Positions 1-5,220 of a stretch of 5,489 nt of DNA are shown here, in pieces. The notes beneath the pieces are model-generated. The model did no database searches. It saw only the letters and a list, made by a program, of their open reading frames with translations, and was not told the DNA's origin. Position numbers and translations under genes: made by a program. The stretch's first letter is position 1. Every line of letters begins with the position of its first letter. The stretch lies in the NCBI GenBank assembly GCA_027451605.1, contig DAIDJA010000134.1, positions 1 to 5,489 on the forward strand, read 5' to 3'. Origin of the DNA: Acidimicrobiales bacterium (GTDB taxonomy: Bacteria; Actinomycetota; Acidimicrobiia; Acidimicrobiales; JABEUL01).

Positions 1-460
1 TAGATTCGGAAAAATTTCCGACGTAAGTTTGGGTTTTTCGAGTTCGACAGATGCTTACCCCAATACTCCGACTCTTTCGTTTGCGAAAGTTAAATTCACA
101 TCCCACTATATTAGTTTTAATGCCGTCGAAATGGAAACTGTAAATCATACGCCCCTAGAAACCCCCACTCGGGAAGAAAATAATCTAATGGCTCAAATCG
201 GACAAGATAGTATTCCCTTTATTGACATTAACGGCAAGTGGTATTCGACCACAAGCTACTCGCCTCAGATACTTCAAGGTCTTAGCCAGCAAACAATTGC
301 AACGGATTTGAATAATCCCAAAAGTTCGGTGGCGCAGTCAATTATAGCAGCATCAAACTATATGACCTCAGCTATTTGCTCGGTTGACGGGGAAGTGCCT
401 GCTAACGTATGCAAGTCGAGCGGTGTGACTGCGGCAAATATCAAACTTGGAATTAAATAG
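1..460 (+). CDS. DUF929 family thioredoxin-fold protein, C-terminal part (5' end outside window)
   Basis: The reading frame is already open at the left edge (codons begin at base 2) and ends at TAA 458-460, so the start, any membrane anchor and the CxxC active site lie outside the window. An internal ATG at 29 is not the true start: residues before it (RFGKISD) align with RFGTISD of the complete paralogue at 2056-3012, and the alignment continues to near the C-terminus with more than half of residues identical by eye. Visible features are the STDxYPNTPT segment, an EMETV strand, an IPFIDI stretch that fits the cis-proline loop of the thioredoxin fold, and two cysteines in a C-x10-C arrangement (codons 377-379 and 410-412) that the paralogue shares. 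It ends a few residues after the shared region and lacks the paralogue's His-containing tail. By family it is probably an extracytoplasmic thiol-disulfide protein; the activity cannot be judged without the missing N-terminal part. Confidence 0.88.
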   Translation, partial: RFGKISDVSLGFSSSTDAYPNTPTLSFAKVKFTSHYISFNAVEMETVNHTPLETPTREENNLMAQIGQDSIPFIDINGKWYSTTSYSPQILQGLSQQTIATDLNNPKSSVAQSIIAASNYMTSAICSVDGEVPANVCKSSGVTAANIKLGIK

Positions 461-476
461 ATTTATCTAAACTTTA

Positions 477-543
477 AATTAGGTTAAGCCCCACTTTTTA
501 TAAGTTGGGTCTTTCAAATTTTGCCAACTGAACTAACCTAATT
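477..543. repeat. Perfect 10-base inverted repeat enclosing a smaller hairpin
   Basis: AATTAGGTTA at 477-486 is exactly complementary to TAACCTAATT at 534-543. The 47 bases between the arms contain the small hairpin listed separately. The element lies 17 bases after the stop of the first DUF929 gene, so it would be in that transcript's 3' region. Its role is unknown; mRNA 3'-end protection, termination or protein binding are all possible. Confidence 0.5.
490..514 (+). terminator. Possible weak intrinsic terminator of the first DUF929 gene
   Basis: CCCACTT (490-496) can pair with AAGTTGGG (502-509), leaving one bulged T and a five-base loop. The stem is followed by TCTTTC and then AAATTTT, which is only a poor U-tract. 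The position, about 30 bases after the stop codon, is right for a terminator. The short stem and interrupted T-run make the call weak. Confidence 0.3.
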
Positions 544-648
544 GAGCACATAGTAATTTATGCCGATATGTATTTTTATGCCTGCGAAATTTTAATTTAA
601 AGGCAGTCACCGTATTATTTATTTATGATATTGAACTTATTTAAGTTG

Positions 649-676
649 TTGACCAAAATTACTAAATCTCTAATAT
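649..676 (+). promoter_or_regulatory. Candidate promoter for the MpaB-family gene
   Basis: TTGACC (649-654) matches five of six bases of the -35 consensus. After a 16-base spacer comes TAATAT (671-676), which matches four of six bases of the -10 consensus. Transcription would start near 683, upstream of both candidate start codons of the next gene (743 and 821). The AT-rich background raises the chance of a false match. Confidence 0.4.
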
Positions 677-820
677 TTGGGATTTCAAAAACATTGAGCG
701 TAAAGCTGCATAAATGGGTAATTTTTAATTTAATGATCTGCGATGACATCTATAGATATAACGCCTATAAATACTATACGTATTTTGAACTTTTCAATAG
801 GTAATAGTAGCATTGCAGTT

Positions 821-1699
821 ATGGCTTTTACCCCCGGAGAACTTCTTAGAAAATGTGCCGGCGACTGGAGATCAATGTTGCCCGGACCAAGTGCAGGTTT
901 AATGCAACTTATGTATCCTCCCCTGGGGAAGGCCGTCATGGATCACTCGGATTTCGTAAAAGATCCGATGGGCAGAGTAAATCGTTCAGTGCCCCAGATT
1001 TGGGCTACCCTACTTGCGGCCGATGGTAGGCAGCGCGCTAAGAAAATTAAAGATGTTCACAGATACATTGAGGGCAAAGACAACAATGACAAAAAATATC
1101 ACGCATTAAATCCGGAAACATTTTGGTGGGCTCATGCCACATTTACCTGGGAAATGTTTCGCTCATATGAACTTTTTCATCTCAGACAACTGAGTCCTTC
1201 TGAAAAAGCACAACTTTACGACGACACTGTAGAGTGGTATCGAAGTTATGGAATGTCAATGCGTCCGGTTCCGGAAAACCTTGACAGATTTTATGAAACA
1301 TTTTTTGATATATGCCTTAACACTTTAGAAATTACTGAAGCGGCCCAAATGACAATAGATTTGGCCAAAAAAGGAGGCTCGCTAAATTTTTCATACGACC
1401 CCAGAAATTGGCCGCAGTTAGGCAGAAAAGCTTTGGATCCGGGACCGCTAATTTTCTTCGGAGCATTACCGATCCAGCTCAGAAATAGATTCAAGAATAT
1501 CCTTGAGTTGAGTTCAATTGATAAGTTACGGCTCCAAAACTCTTTAATATCGTTAAGAATTCTTTTTGGAGCACTGCCGCAGAGTGTAAACAAAGCGACA
1601 TTAGTTTATACATTAAAAAAAATAGGAAACGAAACAAGATCGCAACGCTACATCCCAAAAAAGACACTAAATCGTCAGCTTGATGAGGTACTCCATTAG
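821..1699 (+). CDS. Oxygenase MpaB family protein (DUF2236)
   Basis: This is a probable haem-binding protein of the DUF2236 / MpaB family, which includes the rubber oxygenase Lcp and fungal MpaB; the substrate here is unknown. Family hallmarks, in order, are a GDWR segment near the N-terminus, an AGLMQLMYPPLG stretch, DHSDF, DPxGRxxRS, a VHRYIEG motif with a His, and HALNPETFWWAHATF with another His. These fit the conserved helices around the haem. No signal peptide is evident. An in-frame ATG at 743 would add 26 residues. I prefer 821 because homologues as I remember them begin shortly before GDWR and because the extra stretch is unusually rich in ATA codons. Neither start has a Shine-Dalgarno sequence. 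TAGCAT (808-813) stands seven bases before 821, so a leaderless start is possible. The gene stands alone between two DUF929 paralogues, with sizeable spacers on both sides. Confidence 0.8.
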   Translation: MAFTPGELLRKCAGDWRSMLPGPSAGLMQLMYPPLGKAVMDHSDFVKDPMGRVNRSVPQIWATLLAADGRQRAKKIKDVHRYIEGKDNNDKKYHALNPETFWWAHATFTWEMFRSYELFHLRQLSPSEKAQLYDDTVEWYRSYGMSMRPVPENLDRFYETFFDICLNTLEITEAAQMTIDLAKKGGSLNFSYDPRNWPQLGRKALDPGPLIFFGALPIQLRNRFKNILELSSIDKLRLQNSLISLRILFGALPQSVNKATLVYTLKKIGNETRSQRYIPKKTLNRQLDEVLH

Positions 1700-1794
1700 G
1701 CAATACAATGCGGTTAAGAACTAACGGTAATTAACAATTAATGAATACGGAAAAAATTAATTATAGTTTGCAATTATTCAAGGTGCCAATAATA

Positions 1795-1890
1795 TTGTCG
1801 GTTTAAAGATACCTTATCGGTTTTAAGATGGATCTCGCGTTTTTTCTGCTTCGTTAAATCAGCCAAGCGGTAATCTTAAAAATCGATTAA
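1795..1890. repeat. Direct repeat pair plus inverted partner; possible structured RNA or operator cluster
   Basis: Two 16-base copies of TTrTCGGTTTwAAGAT lie at 1795-1810 and 1814-1829, differing at two positions and spaced 19 bases start to start. The second copy's TTTTAAGAT (1821-1829) is exactly complementary to ATCTTAAAA (1873-1881), and pairing can continue imperfectly to 1890. Inside that loop, CTGCTT (1846-1851) can pair with AAGCGG (1865-1870), including one G-U pair. The arrangement could be a branched RNA fold or a set of protein-binding sites. No known riboswitch class is recognised. Confidence 0.35.
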
Positions 1891-1917
1891 CGGACAAATC
1901 AATCCGAACCGAAGACT

Positions 1918-1946
1918 TAGACTTTCCAAAAAATGGGATATATAAA
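1918..1946 (+). promoter_or_regulatory. Candidate promoter for the DUF929-VKOR operon
   Basis: TAGACT (1918-1923) matches four of six -35 bases. It is followed by a 17-base spacer and TATAAA (1941-1946), which matches five of six -10 bases. Transcription would start near 1953, giving a leader of about 100 bases before the GTG at 2056. A competing possibility is a leaderless start from TAGACT at 2043-2048. Confidence 0.35.
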
Positions 1947-2055
1947 AATGTCGGGCCAGTACCTATAAAGTCAGTCCAAAATAGCAGTTTTACGATTTAC
2001 TTAAAATCCAAAGAAGCTCACTGTTAAAGAAAGGTTTTTGTGTAGACTCTATATT

Positions 2056-3012
2056 GTGGCAAATTCAAAAAATAATCCGCGAAACAATAAAAGAGCGTCT
2101 AATTATCAAAAAAATAACGCAAAAAAAACTTCAAAGAATTCCAAGAATTCAAACTTTAAAAATCAAAGACAAGGCTGGCAGCCACCCAAAAAATCTAATG
2201 TTCCTTTAATATCTTCAATCGTGGGGGGGGTTTTGGTTGTGGTGATTGTCGTTATCTTAATATTAGTTAGTATGTCTTCATCGACACCTAAACAGCTTGG
2301 ACAAAGTACAGCTTCTGCGCAGTTAGTCAGTGCAGTGACTCAAATACCTTCCGGCATTTATGATCAAGTGGGGACTGGAGGGTCATTAGTGTCTTCTCCT
2401 CCGACAAAATTAAACAGTGCCGCCTTAACTTCAAACGGCAAACCTGAAGTTCTTTACATGGGAGATGACTGGTGTCCGTATTGCGGAGCCGAAAGATGGG
2501 CTCTGATAACGGCTCTGTCAAGATTCGGAACAATTTCAGATCTTGAAACTGGGTACTCCAGCTCAACAGACGTCTATCCGAATACCCCCACCTTTTCACT
2601 GGCTACCGTCAAATACAGTTCGCCGTATTTAAGTTTTGTGGCTGTTGAGATGGAGACAGTTACTCATGCTCCTCTGGAGAATCCAACTTCTTTGGAGAAC
2701 AATCTCTTAAACAAATACTCTAAAGGCAACATTCCGTTTATAGATATAGGCGGCAAATGGTTGTCATCGGCGAACTACTCACCCCAAGTACTTCAAGGTT
2801 TAACCCAACAGTCCGTTGCGGCAAATCTGAGTTCACCCACAAGCCAAACTACCCAATCCATCATTGGGGCGGCAAACTATTTAAGTGCTACGTTCTGTTC
2901 GATAGACGGCAATCAACCCGCAAATGTTTGCAATTCAGCCGGCGTTGCGGCGGCAAAGAACAGTCTTAAGATTCCGGCAAAGACCACAGGAAACAATCAC
3001 TCACACATTTAA
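2056..3012 (+). CDS. Membrane-anchored DUF929 family protein with thioredoxin-type CPYC active site
   Basis: The protein has a very basic, Asn/Lys-rich cytoplasmic N-terminus (residues 1-48), one membrane helix (about 49-71, nearly all Val/Ile/Leu/Gly) and an outer thioredoxin-like domain. WCPYC (Cys140 and Cys143, codons 2473-2484) is a classic redox-active CxxC just after a beta strand. [11 protein letters not shown] fits the cis-proline loop, and Cys281/Cys292 form a second pair shared with the first DUF929 copy. DUF929 proteins are known from archaea and actinobacteria; a role as a DsbA-like oxidase or isomerase outside the membrane is inferred from the motif and from the VKOR gene 13 bases downstream. 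A TTG at 2038 would add MCRLYI but its GG-rich site is only three bases away. GTG 2056 gives a natural MANSK start and has TAGACT seven bases upstream. Eight Gs in a row (2223-2230) lie in the helix codons. Confidence 0.85.
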   Translation: MANSKNNPRNNKRASNYQKNNAKKTSKNSKNSNFKNQRQGWQPPKKSNVPLISSIVGGVLVVVIVVILILVSMSSSTPKQLGQSTASAQLVSAVTQIPSGIYDQVGTGGSLVSSPPTKLNSAALTSNGKPEVLYMGDDWCPYCGAERWALITALSRFGTISDLETGYSSSTDVYPNTPTFSLATVKYSSPYLSFVAVEMETVTHAPLENPTSLENNLLNKYSKGNIPFIDIGGKWLSSANYSPQVLQGLTQQSVAANLSSPTSQTTQSIIGAANYLSATFCSIDGNQPANVCNSAGVAAAKNSLKIPAKTTGNNHSHI

Positions 3013-3025
3013 GCAATGAACGTGC

Positions 3026-3514
3026 ATGAGTAGAAATATCAAAATAGTTTTTCTGATAACTTTTTTATTGTCGCTATTTGGTCTTGGAGTATCTATTTAT
3101 CTCACTCTAACCCACTTTTTCAGCTCTTCAATCCCACTCGCATGCAGCGACACCGGTTTGATAAATTGTGCGAAAGTTACCACCAGCCCCCAGTCCAAGC
3201 TATTGGGCATTCCGGTAGCGGTTTTGGGACTGGTCTTTTATATTCCAATGTGTTATTTGTGCTTTCCTAAAACGTGGACTTCTCGGAGTAAAAACATTGC
3301 TGTCGTTAGACAAATTTATTCCGTCATGGGCATACTTTTTGTTATCTACTTAATTTCCATGGAACTGCTCGTAATTAAAAACATATGTCTGTGGTGCACC
3401 AGCGTACACATAGCGACATTTATTTTATTTATACTGATCACAGCAAGCTGGAACTATACCGGCTGGAACTTGACTACGGTTTCAAAAAACCAAAAGCCTC
3501 AGCGGATTGCCTGA
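3026..3514 (+). CDS. Vitamin K epoxide reductase (VKOR) family membrane thiol oxidase
   Basis: The 162-residue product is a compact four-helix membrane protein (helices near 7-29, 62-80, 97-117 and 127-147). It carries the complete VKOR cysteine set: a loop pair Cys40 and Cys48 in the pattern C-x3-G-x2-N-C, followed by the S-x4-LGIPVAVLG stretch, and the quinone-side pair ICLWC (Cys121, Cys124). Bacterial VKORs do the job of DsbB: they take electrons from a periplasmic thioredoxin-fold partner through the loop cysteines and pass them to a membrane quinone. The start lies 13 bases after the stop of the DUF929 gene, so the two are almost certainly co-transcribed and probably partners. No partner domain is fused to this protein, unlike some bacterial VKORs. 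No strong ribosome site precedes ATG 3026, which suggests translational coupling. The last 16 bases overlap the convergent WhiB gene. Confidence 0.92.
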   Translation: MSRNIKIVFLITFLLSLFGLGVSIYLTLTHFFSSSIPLACSDTGLINCAKVTTSPQSKLLGIPVAVLGLVFYIPMCYLCFPKTWTSRSKNIAVVRQIYSVMGILFVIYLISMELLVIKNICLWCTSVHIATFILFILITASWNYTGWNLTTVSKNQKPQRIA

Positions 3515-3771
3515 GTAAGTTTAAGTTTTTTGCGTTCCAGTTCTGTTTTCCCTCCCCAGATTCCGTGAGGCTCGTCAATATCCAAAGCATATTTCAGGCA
3601 TTCATCAGAAACGGTACATCCCTTACATATGGCCTTGGCATAAGATTCTCTTGCGATACGTTCGCTCTTTGGTTCCGGAGAATACGGCGGATAAAAAAGT
3701 ACTGTTACCTGCGGCGATCTGCACGCAGCTTTATCTTGCCAGTGATCATGAGACCTAAATGCAGTACTCAT
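3499..3771 (-). CDS. WhiB family Fe-S transcriptional regulator
   Basis: The 90-residue product has the four WhiB cysteines that hold a 4Fe-4S cluster: Cys17 (AACR), then Cys49-x2-Cys52-x5-Cys58 in the segment from ICKGC to ECLKYAL. After them comes the G-[IV]-W-G-G turn (GIWGG, 70-74) and TELERKKLK, the basic DNA-contacting tail. WhiB proteins sense oxygen or nitric oxide through the cluster and usually act with the primary sigma factor. The start is well supported: AGGAGG (3785-3780 on this strand) sits eight bases before ATG 3771. Neighbouring Get3/ArsA-like genes recall whiB4 of Mycobacterium and wblA of Streptomyces, so orthology with that subgroup is possible but rests on context only. 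The C-terminal tail is short compared with WhiB4. The gene ends inside the last codons of the convergent VKOR gene. Confidence 0.95.
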   Translation of the reverse strand: MSTAFRSHDHWQDKAACRSPQVTVLFYPPYSPEPKSERIARESYAKAICKGCTVSDECLKYALDIDEPHGIWGGKTELERKKLKLTQAIR

Positions 3772-3779
3772 AAGAAATC

Positions 3780-3785
3780 CCTCCT
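3780..3785 (-). promoter_or_regulatory. Ribosome binding site of the WhiB gene
   Basis: On the minus strand AGGAGG lies eight bases before the ATG at 3771. It is the strongest Shine-Dalgarno sequence in the window and fixes the start of the WhiB gene. Confidence 0.85.
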
Positions 3786-3803
3786 AAATAAGCTTCAAAT
3801 ATT

Positions 3804-3819
3804 GAGGTTAGTTAAACTC
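3804..3819. promoter_or_regulatory. Imperfect palindrome over the predicted WhiB transcription start
   Basis: The 16 bases from GAGGTT to AAACTC read the same on both strands at 12 of 16 positions. They cover the start point predicted from the promoter candidate at 3821-3849, where a repressor or autoregulator could bind. Such weak symmetry is common in AT-rich DNA. Confidence 0.2.
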
Positions 3820-3820
3820 T

Positions 3821-3849
3821 TTTATAAAATAAAAATAGTAAGTTATTAA
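3821..3849 (-). promoter_or_regulatory. Candidate WhiB gene promoter
   Basis: Read on the minus strand, TTAATA (3849-3844; four of six -35 bases) is followed by 17 bases and TATAAA (3826-3821; five of six -10 bases). Transcription would start near 3814, giving a leader of about 43 bases that includes the ribosome site. Confidence 0.4.
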
Positions 3850-3943
3850 TCGGCATGAATTATGTAGTTGCTTTAGGTATTAACGCTCTAAGTAGCTTGA
3901 AATTTATAAAATTTATTCAAATGCCACCTTAAGTGTTATTGTA

Positions 3944-3973
3944 TTGACCTAAAAATTGAATTTACATTCATAT
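3944..3973 (+). promoter_or_regulatory. Weak plus-strand promoter candidate upstream of the Get3/ArsA-like operon
   Basis: TTGACC (3944-3949) repeats the -35 element seen before the MpaB-family gene. The best -10 at normal spacing is TCATAT (3968-3973), only three of six matches. It would leave a leader of nearly 300 bases before the ATG at 4269. I found no better candidate closer to that gene. Confidence 0.2.
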
Positions 3974-4181
3974 GTCAGCTTTATCGCTTTTTTTCTCTGA
4001 ATTAAACGTAGATTAACCACACCGAGTCAATTGAAATTAAATCTTAATTTAAGGACTTAAAATGCAGGGTTGCTAATTAATTTTTATTATTATCAACTTG
4101 AATTCGACCCCCGCAAAGATTTAATCGACTGTCAATGAAAACTAGTCCCTTAAAAACGCCTATGTTCTCAAGGTTGAGTTA

Positions 4182-4211
4182 TTTAAACTTTTGATGGTTC
4201 AACAAGTTAAA
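4182..4211. repeat. Stem-loop in the leader of the Get3/ArsA-like operon
   Basis: A 12-base-pair stem with two single-base bulges can form: TTT (4182-4184) with AAA (4209-4211), AACTT (4186-4190) with AAGTT (4204-4208), and TTGA (4191-4194) with TCAA (4199-4202), closed by the loop TGGT. It ends 57 bases before the ATG at 4269. No T-run follows on the plus strand, so it is not a standard terminator in that direction. It may be an operator or a leader hairpin. Confidence 0.35.
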
Positions 4212-4268
4212 CTGTAATTAAATAGTTGTAAATTAAATACCCTGTACACAACAACGCTCCTATATCGT

Positions 4269-5219
4269 ATGGATCTCTTTAACTTTTTTAAATCCAGTAA
4301 GGTCTTGATCATTGCCGGAAAAGGCGGTGTCGGCAGAACGACTGTTGCCGCCACTATCGCACTTACCGCTTCTAAAGTGATGGATAAAGTTTTAATAGTA
4401 GAGCTTGAAGGGAAAAGCAATCTTCCAAACTATTTTAATTTTGACAATAGCCTCAAATTTGAATCCCAGTTTGTCCGGGATCATCTTGAGGCACAAAGAA
4501 TAACTCCCGATGACTCTTTGATTGAATATATGTACGACCACGGACTAAAGGCAATCTCAAAGCGCCTTGTTAAATCGGGTGTGATAGACATAGTTTCTAC
4601 TGCGGTTCCGGGCATTAAAGATATTTTGGTTCTCGGGAAGATTAAACAACTTGAAATGGAGACCGATTACGATCTTATTATCGTTGATGCTCCCGCAACC
4701 GGTCATACAATTTCCTTTCTACTTTCGGCACAGGGTCTCATCGAGTCAGCCAGAGGCGGTCCGGTTAAGATTCAGTCCCAAGAAGTGCTCGAAATGCTTG
4801 CAGATCCCAAACGTTGCCAGGTATGCCTTGTAACTTTGGCGGAAGAAACACCGGTGACTGAAACCATTGAAGCCGCTTTTACTCTTGAAGATAAGATCGG
4901 AGTAAAACTTGGACCGCTGATAGTAAACGGAATTGTAAATTCAAACTTGGATACCAACAGTCTGAAACTTTTAAAGGAGATGAAAGATAAATTAAAACAA
5001 AGCGAATTCCATGCCTACCAAAAGGCCGCAGAATTTAGCCTTCAAAAGGAACAACTTCAAAAAGAACAAATCGATAAACTAAATAGGCTTCTTCCGTTAC
5101 CGCAGATAAAGCTTTTTGAGCTATTCACGACCGAAATAACATTAAATGAACTTGAAGCCTTGAGTGACGCATTTAAAGCCGGAGTTGCCACGATCAACGA
5201 AGAGTTTTTGGAGAATTAA
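4269..5219 (+). CDS. Get3/ArsA-like ATPase, first of a pair (Rv3679/BagA-like), with altered catalytic residues
   Basis: This complete 316-residue cytosolic P-loop protein belongs to the SIMIBI/ArsA-Get3 class. The deviant Walker A is [10 protein letters not shown] (16-25): the signature lysine is present (Lys18) but the usual Walker lysine is Arg23 (codon AGA 4335-4337). The switch I strand reads VELEG (44-48) where active ArsA and Get3 have an Asp in DPA. Other family landmarks are [13 protein letters not shown] (114-126), VDAPATGHT (139-147, switch II), ARGGPVK and [12 protein letters not shown]. These follow Mycobacterium tuberculosis Rv3679 (BagA) as I remember it, including its VEVEG switch I. 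The C-terminal third is Gln/Glu/Lys-rich and probably helical. The next gene starts one base after its stop and encodes the likely partner. The client or pathway is unknown; arsenite export is unlikely. ATG 4269 lacks a ribosome site but puts the P-loop at the normal distance from the N-terminus. Confidence 0.9.
   Translation: MDLFNFFKSSKVLIIAGKGGVGRTTVAATIALTASKVMDKVLIVELEGKSNLPNYFNFDNSLKFESQFVRDHLEAQRITPDDSLIEYMYDHGLKAISKRLVKSGVIDIVSTAVPGIKDILVLGKIKQLEMETDYDLIIVDAPATGHTISFLLSAQGLIESARGGPVKIQSQEVLEMLADPKRCQVCLVTLAEETPVTETIEAAFTLEDKIGVKLGPLIVNGIVNSNLDTNSLKLLKEMKDKLKQSEFHAYQKAAEFSLQKEQLQKEQIDKLNRLLPLPQIKLFELFTTEITLNELEALSDAFKAGVATINEEFLEN
5210..5213 (+). promoter_or_regulatory. Ribosome binding site for the second ATPase gene, inside the first
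   Basis: GGAG sits within the last codons of the first ATPase gene, seven bases before TTG 5221. It decides the start of the second gene and supports translational coupling of the pair. Confidence 0.65.
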
Positions 5220-5220
5220 A

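Larger units (their letters stand above)
1700..2055. other. Non-coding spacer between the MpaB-family and DUF929 genes
   Basis: This 356-base AT-rich stretch has no supportable gene on either strand and no tRNA-like fold that I can see. It holds a pair of near-identical direct repeats, an inverted-repeat partner further on (1795-1890) and one promoter candidate (1918-1946), each listed separately. I see no clear intrinsic terminator for the MpaB-family gene. Confidence 0.6.
3772..4268. other. Divergent spacer between the WhiB gene and the Get3/ArsA-like operon
   Basis: This 497-base, very AT-rich region holds the 5' regions of two divergent transcription units and no supportable gene. It contains the WhiB ribosome site and promoter candidate on the left, a weak plus-strand promoter candidate at 3944-3973, and a stem-loop at 4182-4211. 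The remaining stretch (about 3975-4180) shows nothing I can name. Its length is generous for a simple promoter region, so a small RNA or short gene cannot be excluded. Confidence 0.6.

Noticed and set aside
1291..1703. Minus-strand open frames of 70 and 100 codons inside the MpaB-family gene
   Set aside because: Both lie opposite a well-supported coding frame, have no ribosome site and show no family motif.
2757..2969. A 70-codon plus-strand frame within the second DUF929 gene
   Set aside because: It is a frame-shifted shadow of a gene that is conserved with its paralogue in the main frame.
3385..3849. A 154-codon open frame on the plus strand running from within the VKOR gene across the WhiB gene
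   Set aside because: It is antisense to the WhiB gene, whose cysteines, GIWGG motif and ribosome site are unmistakable. The frame's own product is rich in Arg, Phe and Ser with no recognisable motif.
3987..4000. T-rich run read as a terminator in the divergent spacer
   Set aside because: The seven Ts are preceded only by a possible three-pair stem (AGC with GCT), too short to count.
4199..4420. A 73-codon minus-strand frame opposite the start of the first ATPase gene
   Set aside because: It is the reverse shadow of the P-loop region; the Pro/Thr-rich stretch simply reflects the complement of the glycine codons.
4815..4826. CQVC in the first ATPase as a Get3-type zinc motif
   Set aside because: The Get3 zinc CxxC lies near the C-terminus at the dimer interface. 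Here the motif is in a beta strand before VTLAEETPV, where the mycobacterial relative as I remember it has no cysteines, so it is probably coincidental.
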